DNA from: Leisingera thetidis
GTDB lineage: Bacteria > Pseudomonadota > Alphaproteobacteria > Rhodobacterales > Rhodobacteraceae
Direction of reading: 5' to 3'
DNA length: 64,000 nt
Assembly: GCF_025857195.1 (NCBI RefSeq)
Contig: NZ_CP109787.1
Span: 2,297,501 to 2,361,500 of the forward strand
Position 1 is the stretch's first letter. Every line of letters starts with the position of its first letter. Shown here one piece after another: positions 49,216 through 57,686 of this stretch. The translations under genes were made by a program, and so were the position numbers. Under the pieces are notes generated by a model that had not been told where the DNA came from, made no database searches, and saw only the letters and a list, made by a program, of their open reading frames with translations.

Positions 49216-51162
49216 ATGGCCCAAATCTCTCTCACCTTTCCCGATGGCAATGCACGATCCTATGACGCAGGCGTGACCCCTGCGCAGGTGGCCTCCAGCA
49301 TTTCCACCTCGCTGGCCAAGAAGGCCATCTCCGCCACCGTCAACGATCAGCACTGGGACCTGCAGTGGCCGATCGAGAGTGACGCCGCCATCGCCATCCA
49401 CACCATGAAGGACGAGGCCCAGGCCAATGAGCTGATCCGCCACGATCTGGCGCATGTGATGGCCCGCGCGGTGCAGGAAATCTGGCCCGACACCAAGGTC
49501 ACCATCGGCCCGGTGATCGAAAACGGCTGGTACTACGACTTCGACCGCGCCGAACCCTTCACCCCCGAGGACCTCGGCGCCATCGAGAAAAAGATGAAGG
49601 AAATCATCAACAAGCGTGATGAGGTCCGCACCGAGGTGTGGGAGCGCGGCCGCGCGATCCAGCATTACACCGACAACAATGAGCCCTATAAGGTCGAGCT
49701 GATCGAAAGCATCCCGGGCGATGAGCCGCTGCGGATGTACTGGCACGGCGACTGGCAGGACCTGTGCCGCGGCCCGCATCTGCAGCACACCGGCCAGCTG
49801 CCGGGCGATGCCTTCAAGCTGATGTCGATTGCCGGCGCCTACTGGCGCGGCGACTCCTCGCGCCAGATGCTGCAGCGGATCTACGGCGTCGCCTTCACCG
49901 GCAAGGAAAAGCTGAAGGCGCATCTCACCATGCTGGAAGAGGCCGCCAAGCGCGACCACCGCAAGCTCGGCCGCGAGATGGATCTGTTCCACATGCAGGA
50001 AGAGGCGCCGGGCCAGATCTTCTGGCACCCGAACGGCTGGACCGTCTACACCCAGCTGCAGGACTACATGCGCCGCCAGCAGCGCCGCGGCGGCTATGTC
50101 GAGGTGAACACCCCGCAGGTGGTGGACCGCAAGCTGTGGGAACGCTCGGGCCACTGGGACAAGTATCAGGAAAACATGTTCATCGTCGAAGTCGACGAGG
50201 AGCACGCCCGCGAAAAGGCAGTGAACGCGCTGAAGCCGATGAACTGCCCCTGCCACGTGGAGATCTTCAAGCAGGGCCTGAAATCGTACCGCGACCTGCC
50301 GCTGCGCATGGCCGAATTCGGCTCCTGCAACCGCTACGAGCCCTCGGGCGCGCTGCACGGCATCATGCGGGTGCGCGGCTTCACCCAGGATGACGCGCAT
50401 ATCTTCTGCTCGGAAGATCAGATCGAAGCCGAGACCGCCACCTTCATCGACTTCCTGTCGACGATCTACAAGGACCTCGGATTCGAGAAGTTCTCGGTCA
50501 AATTCTCCGACCGCCCGGACACCCGCGCCGGCTCCGATGAGGTCTGGGACAAGGCTGAGGCCGCCCTGCTGTCCGCAACCCGCGCCGCCGGGATCGAGCC
50601 GGAACTGAACCCGGGCGAAGGCGCCTTCTATGGTCCCAAGCTGGAGTTCGTGCTGACCGATGCCATCGGACGCGACTGGCAGTGCGGCACCCACCAGGTC
50701 GACTTTGTTCTGCCGGAACGGCTGGACGCCACCTATATCGGCGCCGACGGCGCCAAGCACCGCCCGGTCATGCTGCACCGCGCCACGCTGGGTTCCTTCG
50801 AGCGCTTCATCGGCATCCTGATCGAGGAACACGCAGGCAAGCTGCCGTTCTGGCTGGCGCCGCGGCAGGTGGTGGTTGCCTCGATCACCTCGGAAGCCGA
50901 TGACTACGTGCAGGAGGTCGTGGCCGCGCTGCAGAAGGCCGGCGTGCGCGCCGAGGCCGACATCCGCAACGAGAAGATCAACTACAAGGTCCGCGAGCAT
51001 TCCGTGGGCAAGGTGCCGGTCATTCTCGCCGTCGGCCACCGCGAGGTGGAGGAACGCACCGTTTCCGTGCGCCGCCTCGGCGAAAAGCAGACCAAGGTAG
51101 AGTCCTTGGAAAATGTTACAAAGGCGCTGGCCACCGAGGCCACCCCGCCGGACCTCCTGTAA
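49216..51162 (+). CDS. thrS: threonyl-tRNA synthetase
   Basis: A 648-residue class II aminoacyl-tRNA synthetase charging tRNA-Thr. Domains in order: TGS (~1-62, [14 protein letters not shown]), editing domain ([16 protein letters not shown] with Hxxx[21 protein letters not shown]), catalytic core ([34 protein letters not shown], motif 2; [18 protein letters not shown], motif 3) and anticodon-binding domain ([20 protein letters not shown]). Start ATG 49216 after GAGGAGCAGCC. A strong terminator follows. Confidence 0.98.
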   Translation: MAQISLTFPDGNARSYDAGVTPAQVASSISTSLAKKAISATVNDQHWDLQWPIESDAAIAIHTMKDEAQANELIRHDLAHVMARAVQEIWPDTKVTIGPVIENGWYYDFDRAEPFTPEDLGAIEKKMKEIINKRDEVRTEVWERGRAIQHYTDNNEPYKVELIESIPGDEPLRMYWHGDWQDLCRGPHLQHTGQLPGDAFKLMSIAGAYWRGDSSRQMLQRIYGVAFTGKEKLKAHLTMLEEAAKRDHRKLGREMDLFHMQEEAPGQIFWHPNGWTVYTQLQDYMRRQQRRGGYVEVNTPQVVDRKLWERSGHWDKYQENMFIVEVDEEHAREKAVNALKPMNCPCHVEIFKQGLKSYRDLPLRMAEFGSCNRYEPSGALHGIMRVRGFTQDDAHIFCSEDQIEAETATFIDFLSTIYKDLGFEKFSVKFSDRPDTRAGSDEVWDKAEAALLSATRAAGIEPELNPGEGAFYGPKLEFVLTDAIGRDWQCGTHQVDFVLPERLDATYIGADGAKHRPVMLHRATLGSFERFIGILIEEHAGKLPFWLAPRQVVVASITSEADDYVQEVVAALQKAGVRAEADIRNEKINYKVREHSVGKVPVILAVGHREVEERTVSVRRLGEKQTKVESLENVTKALATEATPPDLL

Positions 51163-51187
51163 CATTCCGCGCCAAATACAGCTTCAG

Positions 51188-51212
51188 CGGCCCCCACACG
51201 GGGGCCGTTTTG
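51188..51212 (+). terminator. intrinsic terminator after thrS
   Basis: Stem CGGCCCCC / GGGGGCCG, loop ACAC, then TTTTG. Confidence 0.9.
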
Positions 51213-51394
51213 TTTCAGCCCGCGGCAAAGCCCCGCGATTACATGGCTTTGCACCGGGTTTTCCCGGCAGTTTCCGTCACATGTGCTGACGCGGGCGTGA
51301 GACACGGCCTCGTGATTTACACTCAGCAAAACCGCGGGTTAGTGTTTCCTTGTCATCCACGACACCGCATGCATAACCGAAAGGATTTCACGAG

Positions 51395-51700
51395 ATGTCG
51401 AACACTGCAAAATCCCTGGCCGTTGCCAGCGCCGTTGCTGCCGCTTTGACCGCCGCTTCGACCATCCCCGCCGCCGCCGCCACCAAAGAAAAATGCTACG
51501 GCGTGTCGCTGGCAGGCCAGAACGACTGCGCGGCCGGCCCCGGCACCACTTGTGCAGGCACCTCGACCACCGATTACCAGGGCAACGCCTGGACCTTGGT
51601 TGACGCCGGCACCTGCGAAGGCCTGGAACTGCCGGCCATGGCAGACGGCACTGAGCGCAAAGGCTCGCTGGAGCCGCTGGAGCGCGACCAGCCGGCCTAA
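51395..51700 (+). CDS. bufA: bufferin-type RiPP precursor (DUF2282, BufA1-like)
   Basis: A 101-residue precursor: an N-terminal Sec signal peptide (~1-29, hydrophobic [20 protein letters not shown]) followed by a short core with four cysteines at 34, 45, 53 and 74, in the DUF2282 motif [13 protein letters not shown] and TTCAGTS..DYQGNAW, with GTCE at the end. In known bufferins, MNIO enzymes convert core cysteines to thiooxazoles and the exported product binds copper. The following genes are the DUF692 enzyme, DUF2063 partner and a DoxX protein. The start ATG follows AAAGGATTTCACGAG. Confidence 0.92.
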   Translation: MSNTAKSLAVASAVAAALTAASTIPAAAATKEKCYGVSLAGQNDCAAGPGTTCAGTSTTDYQGNAWTLVDAGTCEGLELPAMADGTERKGSLEPLERDQPA

Positions 51701-51715
51701 GCGCTGTGTGAATTC

Positions 51716-51746
51716 AGGGGCGGGAGTATGAATTCCCGCCCCTTTT
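51716..51746 (+). terminator. attenuator-like hairpin between bufA and bufB
   Basis: Perfect 10-bp stem AGGGGCGGGA / TCCCGCCCCT, short loop, then TTTT. As the same transcript must continue into bufB, this most likely sets a high precursor-to-enzyme ratio. Confidence 0.85.
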
Positions 51747-51768
51747 GCAACCTGAGTCCGGAGTCCCC

Positions 51769-52623
51769 ATGCTTGACGCCGCTGCCCATGAAACCCTGCC
51801 CGCCGCCGCCGGTGTTGGCTACAAGCCGCAGCATTTCACCCGGATCACTGCGGATCCGGGCTGCGTCGAATGGCTAGAAATCCACGCGGAGAACTACATG
51901 GGCGACGGCGGCCGTCCGCTCGCGCAGCTGCGCCGCCTGGCTGAACGCTTTGCCATCTCGGTGCATGGCGTCGGCCTGTCGATCGGCGGCGAAGGGCCGC
52001 TGGATGCGGATCACCTCGCCCGGCTTAAGCATCTGGTTGGCTGGCTGAACCCCGCCAGCTTCTCCGAACATTTGGCCTGGTCCACCCATGACAGCCACTT
52101 TTACAACGACCTGCTGCCGCTGCCCTGCACGGATGCCAGCCTGCAGCGGATCTGCGATCACATCGGCGAACTTCAAGACACCATCGGCCGCCGGATGCTG
52201 CTGGAAAACCCCTCCAGCTATCTCGCCTTTGCCGAAAGCACCTGGTCCGAACCGGAGTTTCTGGCTGAAATTTCCCGCCGCACCGGCTGCGGGCTGCTGC
52301 TGGACGTGAACAACGTGTTTGTCTCGGCCGCCAACCTGGATTTTTCGCCCCAAGGCTACATCGACGCCTTCCCGCTGGCGAACGTCGGCGAAATCCACCT
52401 CGGCGGCCATGACGCGGATGAGGACGATGACGGCCGCCCGCTGCTGATCGACAGCCACGGGCGCGCGGTTGCGGACCCGGTCTGGGCACTGCTGGATTAC
52501 ACGCTGGCCAAATCCGGCCCCAGGCCAGTGCTCATCGAATGGGACAACGCCGTGCCGGACTGGGTGGTGCTGGAGGCCGAAGCCGCCCGCGCTGCAGCCG
52601 CGCTGGAGCGCATTCCGGCATGA
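51769..52623 (+). CDS. bufB: DUF692/MNIO (multinuclear non-haem iron) RiPP-modifying enzyme BufB
   Basis: A 284-residue TIM-barrel MNIO enzyme. Metal ligand regions are visible: EIHAENYMG, SVHGVGLSIGG (His), FSEHLAWSTHD (Glu/His), LLENPSSYL (Glu, Asn), GLLLDVNNVFVSAAN (Asp), GEIHLGGHD (His) and IDSHG (His). These bind two or three iron ions that oxidise cysteine residues of the precursor. It is encoded directly after the DUF2282 precursor and overlaps bufC by 4 bp (ATGA). The start ATG 51769 is the first in frame with a plausible purine leader. Confidence 0.93.
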   Translation: MLDAAAHETLPAAAGVGYKPQHFTRITADPGCVEWLEIHAENYMGDGGRPLAQLRRLAERFAISVHGVGLSIGGEGPLDADHLARLKHLVGWLNPASFSEHLAWSTHDSHFYNDLLPLPCTDASLQRICDHIGELQDTIGRRMLLENPSSYLAFAESTWSEPEFLAEISRRTGCGLLLDVNNVFVSAANLDFSPQGYIDAFPLANVGEIHLGGHDADEDDDGRPLLIDSHGRAVADPVWALLDYTLAKSGPRPVLIEWDNAVPDWVVLEAEAARAAAALERIPA

Positions 52624-53375
52624 GCGTCAGCCAGGCAGAGTTCGCCCGCGCCCTGATGGATGCGGGCCAGGCGGTGCCGGACGGGCTGGTGGATCATCAG
52701 GCCCGGCCTGCAGGCCGCCGCTTCAGCGTCTACCGCAACAATGTCGCCGTCTCATTGACCGAGGCGATGCACAGCGCCTTTCCGGTGATTGCCAAGCTCT
52801 TGGGCAAGCAGAACATGGACGGCCTTGCCGGCCTCTACCTGCGCCGGCACCCGCCGTCCTCACCGCTGATGATGTTCTACGGCGAGCACTTCCCGGCCTT
52901 TTTGGAGGGTATGGAGCAGCTGAACCACCTCGGCTATCTCGGTGATGTGGCAAGGCTGGAGCTGGCCCTGCGCCGTGCCTACCACGCCGCCGACGCCGCC
53001 CCGATTCCGCCGGAAACGCTTGGCGCGCTGCCACCGGATGCGCTGCTGGACACCAGTCTGACGCTGGCGCCGGCGCTGCAGGTGCTGCGCTCGCCCTGGC
53101 CCATTCACGGCCTGTGGCGCTACAACACCGAAGACGGCGCGCCCAAGCCCCGGGCCGAAGCACAGGACGTGCTGATCACCCGCCCCGAATTCGACCCCAT
53201 TCCCCAGCTGCTGCCGCCTGCAGGCGCGGTCTGGATCCGCGCCCTGATGGGGGGCGCCACCATCGGCGCTGCCCTGGAACAGGCCGCCGAAGAAGACGAA
53301 ACCTTCGACCTGGGTGCCACCCTGGCCCTGCTGCTGCAGGGTGGCGCGATCACAGGACTGGACAGCAAAAGGTAA
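52620..53375 (+). CDS. bufC: DUF2063 partner protein BufC
   Basis: A 251-residue protein with an N-terminal DUF2063 domain: FARALMDAGQAVPDGLVDHQ, FSVYRNNVAVSLTEAMHSAF, FPVIAKLLG, MMFYGEHFPAFLEGMEQLNH and DVARLELALRRAYHAADAAP are all typical. DUF2063 proteins are the RiPP-recognition partners of MNIO enzymes, delivering the precursor to BufB. The C-terminal half is a winged-helix-like region. It is translationally coupled to bufB, and the DoxX gene follows by 4 bp. Confidence 0.92.
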   Translation: MSVSQAEFARALMDAGQAVPDGLVDHQARPAGRRFSVYRNNVAVSLTEAMHSAFPVIAKLLGKQNMDGLAGLYLRRHPPSSPLMMFYGEHFPAFLEGMEQLNHLGYLGDVARLELALRRAYHAADAAPIPPETLGALPPDALLDTSLTLAPALQVLRSPWPIHGLWRYNTEDGAPKPRAEAQDVLITRPEFDPIPQLLPPAGAVWIRALMGGATIGAALEQAAEEDETFDLGATLALLLQGGAITGLDSKR

Positions 53376-53379
53376 GACC

Positions 53380-53943
53380 ATGCACGCACTTGTCTCCATT
53401 CACAACGCAGTCTTCGGCCAGGTGGAACGGGCCGGCAGTTGGCTGCTGCCGCTGGCCGCGCGCTTTGTCTTCGCGTCCACGCTGCTGTTCTATTTCTGGA
53501 ACTCCGGCCTGACCAAGCTGGGCAGCGGCTTCCGCGGCCTGTTCAGCCCCTCGATCGGCGCCTACAGCCAGATCTTTCCGAAACAGCTGGAGGCCGCGGG
53601 CTATGACGTTTCCCAGTTCAGCTTTTTCCATAAACTGGTGGTTCTTGCCGGCACCTATGCCGAATTCATCCTGCCGCTGCTGATCGTGATCGGCTTGGCT
53701 GCCCGCCTTGCCTCGCTCGGCATGATCGGCTTTGTCGCCGTGCAGTCGCTGACCGACGTCTACGGCCATGGCGCCACCGATGACAAGACGCTCGGCGCCC
53801 TGTTCGACCGTTTCCCCGATGCGGTGATCCTCGACCAGCGCCTGTTCTGGGTCTTCCTGCTGGCGGTTCTGGTGATCAAGGGCGCAGGTGCCCTGTCCGT
53901 CGACGCCCTGCTGCGCCGCCGGATGGAGCCTGTTGCCGCCTGA
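53380..53943 (+). CDS. DoxX-family membrane protein of the bufferin operon
   Basis: A 187-residue polytopic membrane protein of the DoxX family, with hydrophobic helices at ~22-42, ~88-110, ~112-128 and ~150-170. DoxX/MauE proteins frequently accompany DUF692/DUF2063 pairs and may provide electrons or assist export or copper handling; the role here is inferred from linkage. Start ATG 53380, 4 bp after bufC. A terminator follows. Confidence 0.9.
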   Translation: MHALVSIHNAVFGQVERAGSWLLPLAARFVFASTLLFYFWNSGLTKLGSGFRGLFSPSIGAYSQIFPKQLEAAGYDVSQFSFFHKLVVLAGTYAEFILPLLIVIGLAARLASLGMIGFVAVQSLTDVYGHGATDDKTLGALFDRFPDAVILDQRLFWVFLLAVLVIKGAGALSVDALLRRRMEPVAA

Positions 53944-53965
53944 CCCGGCTGTCCCCTGCAGAAAT

Positions 53966-53996
53966 GGCGCCCTGCCTCCGGCAGCGGCGCCTTTTT
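53966..53996 (+). terminator. terminator closing the bufferin operon
   Basis: Stem GGCGCC-CTGC...GCAG-C-GGCGCC with TTTTT after it, 23 bp beyond the DoxX stop. Confidence 0.85.
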
Positions 53997-54014
53997 CCTG
54001 CGGGCCGGTGAGGA

Positions 54015-54389
54015 TCAGAAATGCGCCTTGGGCTCATCCGGCCGGCCCGCCGCCAGCGCCATCAGCCCGGCGGTTGCAGCAAAGCTGATCGGGAAGATGG
54101 TAAAGACATTGAAGCCAAAACCCGCATACATCCCCGCCGCCGAGCCCAGCAGCAGCACACCGCCCCAAAGGGCGCGCGCCCGCGCCATCGCCCCGCCGGC
54201 AATCGCCAGCATTGGCGACAGCACCGACAGAAGCCGCAGCTGTTCAACGTTCTCGACCTGCTCGGCCAACCCCTCAAGCTCGCCGAAATGCTCCACCGCG
54301 GCGGTGTAGCCATAGCCGAAAAAACCAACGATCATTCCGAAAATCCCGGCAATGATCCCCAGAACCAGGGCCGCGTTGCGCATCCTCAA
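54015..54389 (-). CDS. small multi-pass membrane protein (DUF4064-like)
   Basis: A 124-residue protein with four hydrophobic segments (ALVLGIIAGIFGMIVGFFGY; LLSVLSPMLAIAGGAMARAR; LWGGVLLLGSAAGMYAGFGF; FPISFAATAGLMALAAGR). The arrangement resembles DUF4064-like small membrane proteins, but there is no residue signature that gives a function. It is convergent with the bufferin operon and shares its terminator region. Confidence 0.75.
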   Translation of the reverse strand: MRMRNAALVLGIIAGIFGMIVGFFGYGYTAAVEHFGELEGLAEQVENVEQLRLLSVLSPMLAIAGGAMARARALWGGVLLLGSAAGMYAGFGFNVFTIFPISFAATAGLMALAAGRPDEPKAHF

Positions 54390-54425
54390 TCTCCCGAAAC
54401 CTGCCTTGCCGACATAAGCAGCAGG

Positions 54426-54743
54426 TCACGCAGCCCCAAGAGCCGACTGCACGTTCTGATCCCAACCCAGGAATAATTCCCCGTCACGCTCGATCAGCGG
54501 CCGCTTCATCAGCGCAGGATGCGCGCGCAGCAGCGCCAGCGGTTCACCCGCCCGCTCTTCCTCGCCGAGGCCGCGCCAGGTGGTTGAGCGCGTGTTGACC
54601 AGCTTGGCACCGAATTCGGCATAGGCCGCGGACAGAACCGCCTCTGGCACAGCCTCGGCGCGGATATCGACCAGGACGGAACCCGGCAAGTTTTTCAATG
54701 CCTTACGGCATGCATCACAGTTCTTCAGCCCAAATATCTTCAT
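54426..54743 (-). CDS. ArsC/Spx-family thioredoxin-fold protein
   Basis: A 105-residue protein of the ArsC/Spx/YffB family: MKIFGLKNCDACRKALKNLP carries the CxxC-like redox motif (Cys9, Cys12), followed by VNTRSTTWRGLGEEERAGEP and PALMKRPLIERDGELFLGWD, the conserved YffB block. It may act in redox control rather than arsenate reduction, which needs other Cys residues and arsR partners not seen here. Start at 54743 is the first ATG with the family N-terminus. It is divergent from csp. Confidence 0.88.
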   Translation of the reverse strand: MKIFGLKNCDACRKALKNLPGSVLVDIRAEAVPEAVLSAAYAEFGAKLVNTRSTTWRGLGEEERAGEPLALLRAHPALMKRPLIERDGELFLGWDQNVQSALGAA

Positions 54744-54882
54744 AAATCCCCCTATGTTCCCGGCCGATTTCGCACAATTTATGGTAGAATTCACCAGTTT
54801 CTCTTGATTTTCAGTCAGCCCGTGTAAAACTTGAAGTTGTCCAGCCAAGCCTTGTGCACGTCGGCCAAGGGACGGGCTGGAT

Positions 54883-54902
54883 GCCTTGGGATGCCCCAAG
54901 GC
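54883..54902 (+). promoter_or_regulatory. stem-loop in csp 5' leader
   Basis: Perfect 8-bp stem GCCTTGGG / CCCAAGGC with loop ATGC, 30 bp upstream of the csp start, inside a 188-bp leader. Cold-shock leaders commonly fold to control translation. Confidence 0.55.
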
Positions 54903-54931
54903 GAAGTGCAAAGTAGAAGGAGACACGGGAA

Positions 54932-55138
54932 ATGCCAAGCGGCACCGTGAAGTGGTTCAACACCACCAAAGGGTACGGGTTTATTGAACCCGATGAAGGC
55001 GGCAAGGATGTGTTTGTGCACATTTCCGCGGTTGAGCGGTCCGGCATGACCGGCCTCGCCGACAACATGAAAGTCGGCTACGAGCTGTCCGAAGGGCGCG
55101 ACGGCCGGCAAATGGCGGCAGAACTCAAGGCGATTTGA
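54932..55138 (+). CDS. cold-shock protein (CspA family)
   Basis: A 68-residue nucleic-acid-binding OB-fold protein: GTVKWFNTTKGYGFIEPDEG contains RNP-1, KDVFVHISAVERSG is RNP-2, and the length is standard. Acts as an RNA chaperone. The ribosome-binding site AGAAGGAGAC precedes the ATG. Leader folding suggests post-transcriptional regulation. A terminator hairpin follows at 55155-55181. Confidence 0.96.
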   Translation: MPSGTVKWFNTTKGYGFIEPDEGGKDVFVHISAVERSGMTGLADNMKVGYELSEGRDGRQMAAELKAI

Positions 55139-55154
55139 CATCTGCAATTCAGCA

Positions 55155-55181
55155 CTGCGCCCGGGGTCAGACTGGGCGCAG
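55155..55181 (+). terminator. hairpin after csp
   Basis: Stem CTGCGCCC / GGGCGCAG separated by an 11-nt loop; no strong U-run. It lies in the 57-bp gap between csp and the convergent folA. Confidence 0.6.
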
Positions 55182-55195
55182 GCAAACGGGGCCGG

Positions 55196-55675
55196 TCAGG
55201 CCCGCCGCAGATACTCGGCCATAACGCAGGCCGGATCGCTGCCGCGCAGCACGGTTTCCCCGGCCTTGCTCCAGCCGTCGGCCTGGAACTCCGGGAAAAA
55301 GGCATCTGCATCCTCAACAGTCAGATCCACCTCGGTAACCAGCAGCCGGTCGGCCATGTCCAGCATGCCGCGGTAAATCCGCTCGCCGCCGATACCGTAG
55401 ATGCGGCGGTAGCCCTGCGCATAGGCTTCCTGCACTGCGTCAGCGATCGAGGGCAGCACGGTCTCTGCCGCGCCCGGATTCGAGGACACCACCAGGTTCA
55501 ACCGGTTTTTCAACGGCTTGAACGGCAGACTGTCCCAGGTATTGCGGCCCATGATGACGGCGCCGCCCAGGGTTTCACGCTGAAACGCTTTCAGATCCTC
55601 CGGTGCGTGCCAGGGAATGCCGTTGTCCTTGCCAATGGCCCCGTTGCGCGCCCGCGCGGCGATCAGGGTAATCAT
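55196..55675 (-). CDS. folA: dihydrofolate reductase
   Basis: A 159-residue DHFR, reducing dihydrofolate to tetrahydrofolate with NADPH. Motifs: LIAARARNGAIGKDNGIPWH, PEDLKAFQRETLGGAVIMGR, NTWDSLPFKPLKNRLNLVVS and IYGIGGERIYRGMLDMADRL. The gene normally follows thyA in an operon; here the thyA stub ends 18 bp upstream. Any native thyA promoter would have been lost, so folA transcription may now depend on new upstream sequence. Confidence 0.96.
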   Translation of the reverse strand: MITLIAARARNGAIGKDNGIPWHAPEDLKAFQRETLGGAVIMGRNTWDSLPFKPLKNRLNLVVSSNPGAAETVLPSIADAVQEAYAQGYRRIYGIGGERIYRGMLDMADRLLVTEVDLTVEDADAFFPEFQADGWSKAGETVLRGSDPACVMAEYLRRA

Positions 55676-55693
55676 GAATGTCTTCCTTTGAAT

Positions 55694-55768
55694 TCAGACC
55701 GCAACCGGCATCTTGACCGCCGGGTCCGGGTCATAGTTCAGGATCTTGAAATCTTCAATGCGGAATTC
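55694..55768 (-). pseudogene. thyA: thyA remnant (C-terminal ~24 codons of thymidylate synthase)
   Basis: The minus strand reads EFRIEDFKILNYDPDPAVKM then PVAV-stop, the typical thymidylate synthase C-terminus (ending PVAV after a D/H-P-x-x-K motif), 18 bp before folA, exactly where thyA belongs. Upstream of about 55768 the same frame no longer encodes ThyA (no HNQLF, no active-site Cys block), so the gene was truncated. This is a remnant, not a functional gene. Confidence 0.8.
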
Positions 55769-56309
55769 GGATACCGGACTGCCGCTTGCCATGAAATGGT
55801 CCCCTCTGAAAGAGCCAGGCCAGAATCCGCATTCCTTCCGCCAGCCGTTGCAGTGCCCGGCCCGCCTTGCGCTGCCAAACCGGGGTTCTGCGCGTGTACC
55901 CTTGATAACCGCAGGTTCCAGGGCGAGCAAGGCGGCGGGGTACCCAGTGGTCCGGAAATCATGCGCAATTGGGCTGCACCCTCTCTCAGGCCGGTCTTCT
56001 GAATAGCCGGCAGCCGGCTGCGGCAAGGGACAACAATGATGGAAAAACCGCCGGACGTAACGGGCCGCTTCGGTGGCATGCACTGCACGCCGGCGGCGGG
56101 CGGCCCCTGCAGGGCGGTCCGGTAAAGCTCCGGTCTGCCCCTCAGGCGCTGCTTTTCAGCGGCCGGCACGGGTGGCCACCGTGCGCGCAGCCCGGACCAG
56201 GGTCTTTCGCAGGCAGCGGGCCGCGCCAATACCCCCAGCGGGGGACTGTGATGGCATGGCGGCCTGAGGGAAGCTGGGGCACACCCCGGCCACATTCAGG
56301 AGAGCCCCG
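55769..56309. other. gene-free 541-bp segment between thyA stub and aminotransferase
   Basis: No coding region I can support; the open frames here lack family similarity or ribosome sites. It contains many short GC-rich inverted repeats (for example GGGTGGCCACC near 56169). It must hold the promoter of the aminotransferase operon and is the likely recombination junction that removed thyA. Confidence 0.6.
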
Positions 56310-57683
56310 ATGACCGCACCCGGCACGCAGACAGCATGGGCACAGGACCGCGCCCACCTTTTGCACCCTTACACGGATTTCGCCGCATTTGCCGATGAGG
56401 GCTGCCATGTGATCGAGCGCGCCGAGGGCATGCATGTCACTGATGCGGACGGCAACCGGCTGCTGGACGGCATCGCCGGGCTCTGGTGCGTGAACATCGG
56501 CCATGGCCGTGAAGAGATGGCCGAGACCATCGCCAGGCAGGTGATGGACATGCAGTATTACAACCCGTTCGGCCACAGCACCAACGTGCCGGCCGCCCGG
56601 CTTGGCGCCAAGCTGGCGGAGCTGGCGCCGGGAGACCTGAACCACGTCTATTACAGCTGCGGCGGCTCCACCGCCAATGATGCCGCGGTGCGGCTGGTGC
56701 ACTATTACTTCGACATGAAGGGACTGCCCCGGAAGAAAAAGATCATCTCGCGGCTGAACGGCTATCACGGCGCAACCTACGTGGCCGCCTCGCTCACCGG
56801 CATCCATGGCACCAAATACGGGTTCGACCGGATCGGCGAGGACTTCATCAGCCATGTCTCGGAGGCCAACCTCTATGCCAAGCCGGAGGGCTGGAGCGAT
56901 GCCGAATACTGCGATGATCTGGTGCGCGAGTTCGAAGCGCGTATTCAGCAGCTTGGCCCCGATAACGTGGCCGCCTTCATTGCCGAGCCGATCATGGGCG
57001 CCGGCGGCGTGCTGGTTGCGCCCGAGGGTTACCACAAGCGCATGCATGAGGTCTGCAAGACCCATGGCATGCTCTATATCGCCGATGAAGTGGTCACCGG
57101 CTTTGGCCGCCTGGGCGAATGGTTCGCCTCGGAAACGCTGTTCGGCTATGCGCCGGACATCCTGGTCTGCGCCAAGGGGCTGACCTCCGGCTATATCCCG
57201 CTGGGCGCAACCCTGATCTCGGACGAAATCCATGACACCATCGCCAGGCCGCAATGCGAGGGCGGGGTGTTTTCGATGGGGTTCACCTATTTCGGGCATC
57301 CCGTGGCCTGCGCCGCGGCGCTCAAGAACATCGAGATTATCGAGCGCGAGGGAATTCTTGAGCATGTACAGGCAGTTGGCCCCTACTTTCAGAACAGCGC
57401 CCAATCCCTGCTCAACCTGCCAATCGTGGGCGATGTGCGCGGCAGCCATCTGATGCTGGGCATCGATCTGGTTGCCGGCAAGGCCAGCAAGGCCCCGATC
57501 GGACTGTCCGAGCAGGCCGCCGCCAAGGTGTTCAAGGGCTGCGTTGAGCGCGGCGTCATCGTGCGCCCGGTCGGGGACCGGATCGTCCTGTCGCCGCCTT
57601 TGATCATCAGCAGGGACCAATGCGATGAGCTGATCGGGGCCGTTGCCGGCTCGATCCGGGACTTCATCGCCAGCCAGGAGTGA
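56310..57683 (+). CDS. class III (omega) aminotransferase, putrescine-type (SpuC-like)
   Basis: A 457-residue PLP-dependent fold-type I enzyme of the class III family: GIAGLWCVNIGHGREEMAET near the N-terminus, YYSCGGSTANDAAVRLVHYY, LNGYHGATYVAASLTG, YIADEVVTGFGRLGEWFASE (Asp for PLP), and ILVCAKGLTSGYIPLGATLI with the PLP lysine (~290). The next gene is N-carbamoylputrescine amidase, so putrescine:pyruvate transamination is the likely reaction. The start ATG follows AGGAGAGCCCC. Confidence 0.93.
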   Translation: MTAPGTQTAWAQDRAHLLHPYTDFAAFADEGCHVIERAEGMHVTDADGNRLLDGIAGLWCVNIGHGREEMAETIARQVMDMQYYNPFGHSTNVPAARLGAKLAELAPGDLNHVYYSCGGSTANDAAVRLVHYYFDMKGLPRKKKIISRLNGYHGATYVAASLTGIHGTKYGFDRIGEDFISHVSEANLYAKPEGWSDAEYCDDLVREFEARIQQLGPDNVAAFIAEPIMGAGGVLVAPEGYHKRMHEVCKTHGMLYIADEVVTGFGRLGEWFASETLFGYAPDILVCAKGLTSGYIPLGATLISDEIHDTIARPQCEGGVFSMGFTYFGHPVACAAALKNIEIIEREGILEHVQAVGPYFQNSAQSLLNLPIVGDVRGSHLMLGIDLVAGKASKAPIGLSEQAAAKVFKGCVERGVIVRPVGDRIVLSPPLIISRDQCDELIGAVAGSIRDFIASQE

Positions 57684-57686
57684 AAC

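Noticed and set aside
49033..51165. Long minus-strand open frame opposite thrS
   Set aside because: Shadow of thrS; no recognisable domain.
55694..56083. 129-codon minus-strand open frame as a real gene containing the thyA tail
   Set aside because: Only its last 24 codons resemble ThyA; the rest has no similarity and lacks a ribosome site, so a remnant is the better reading.
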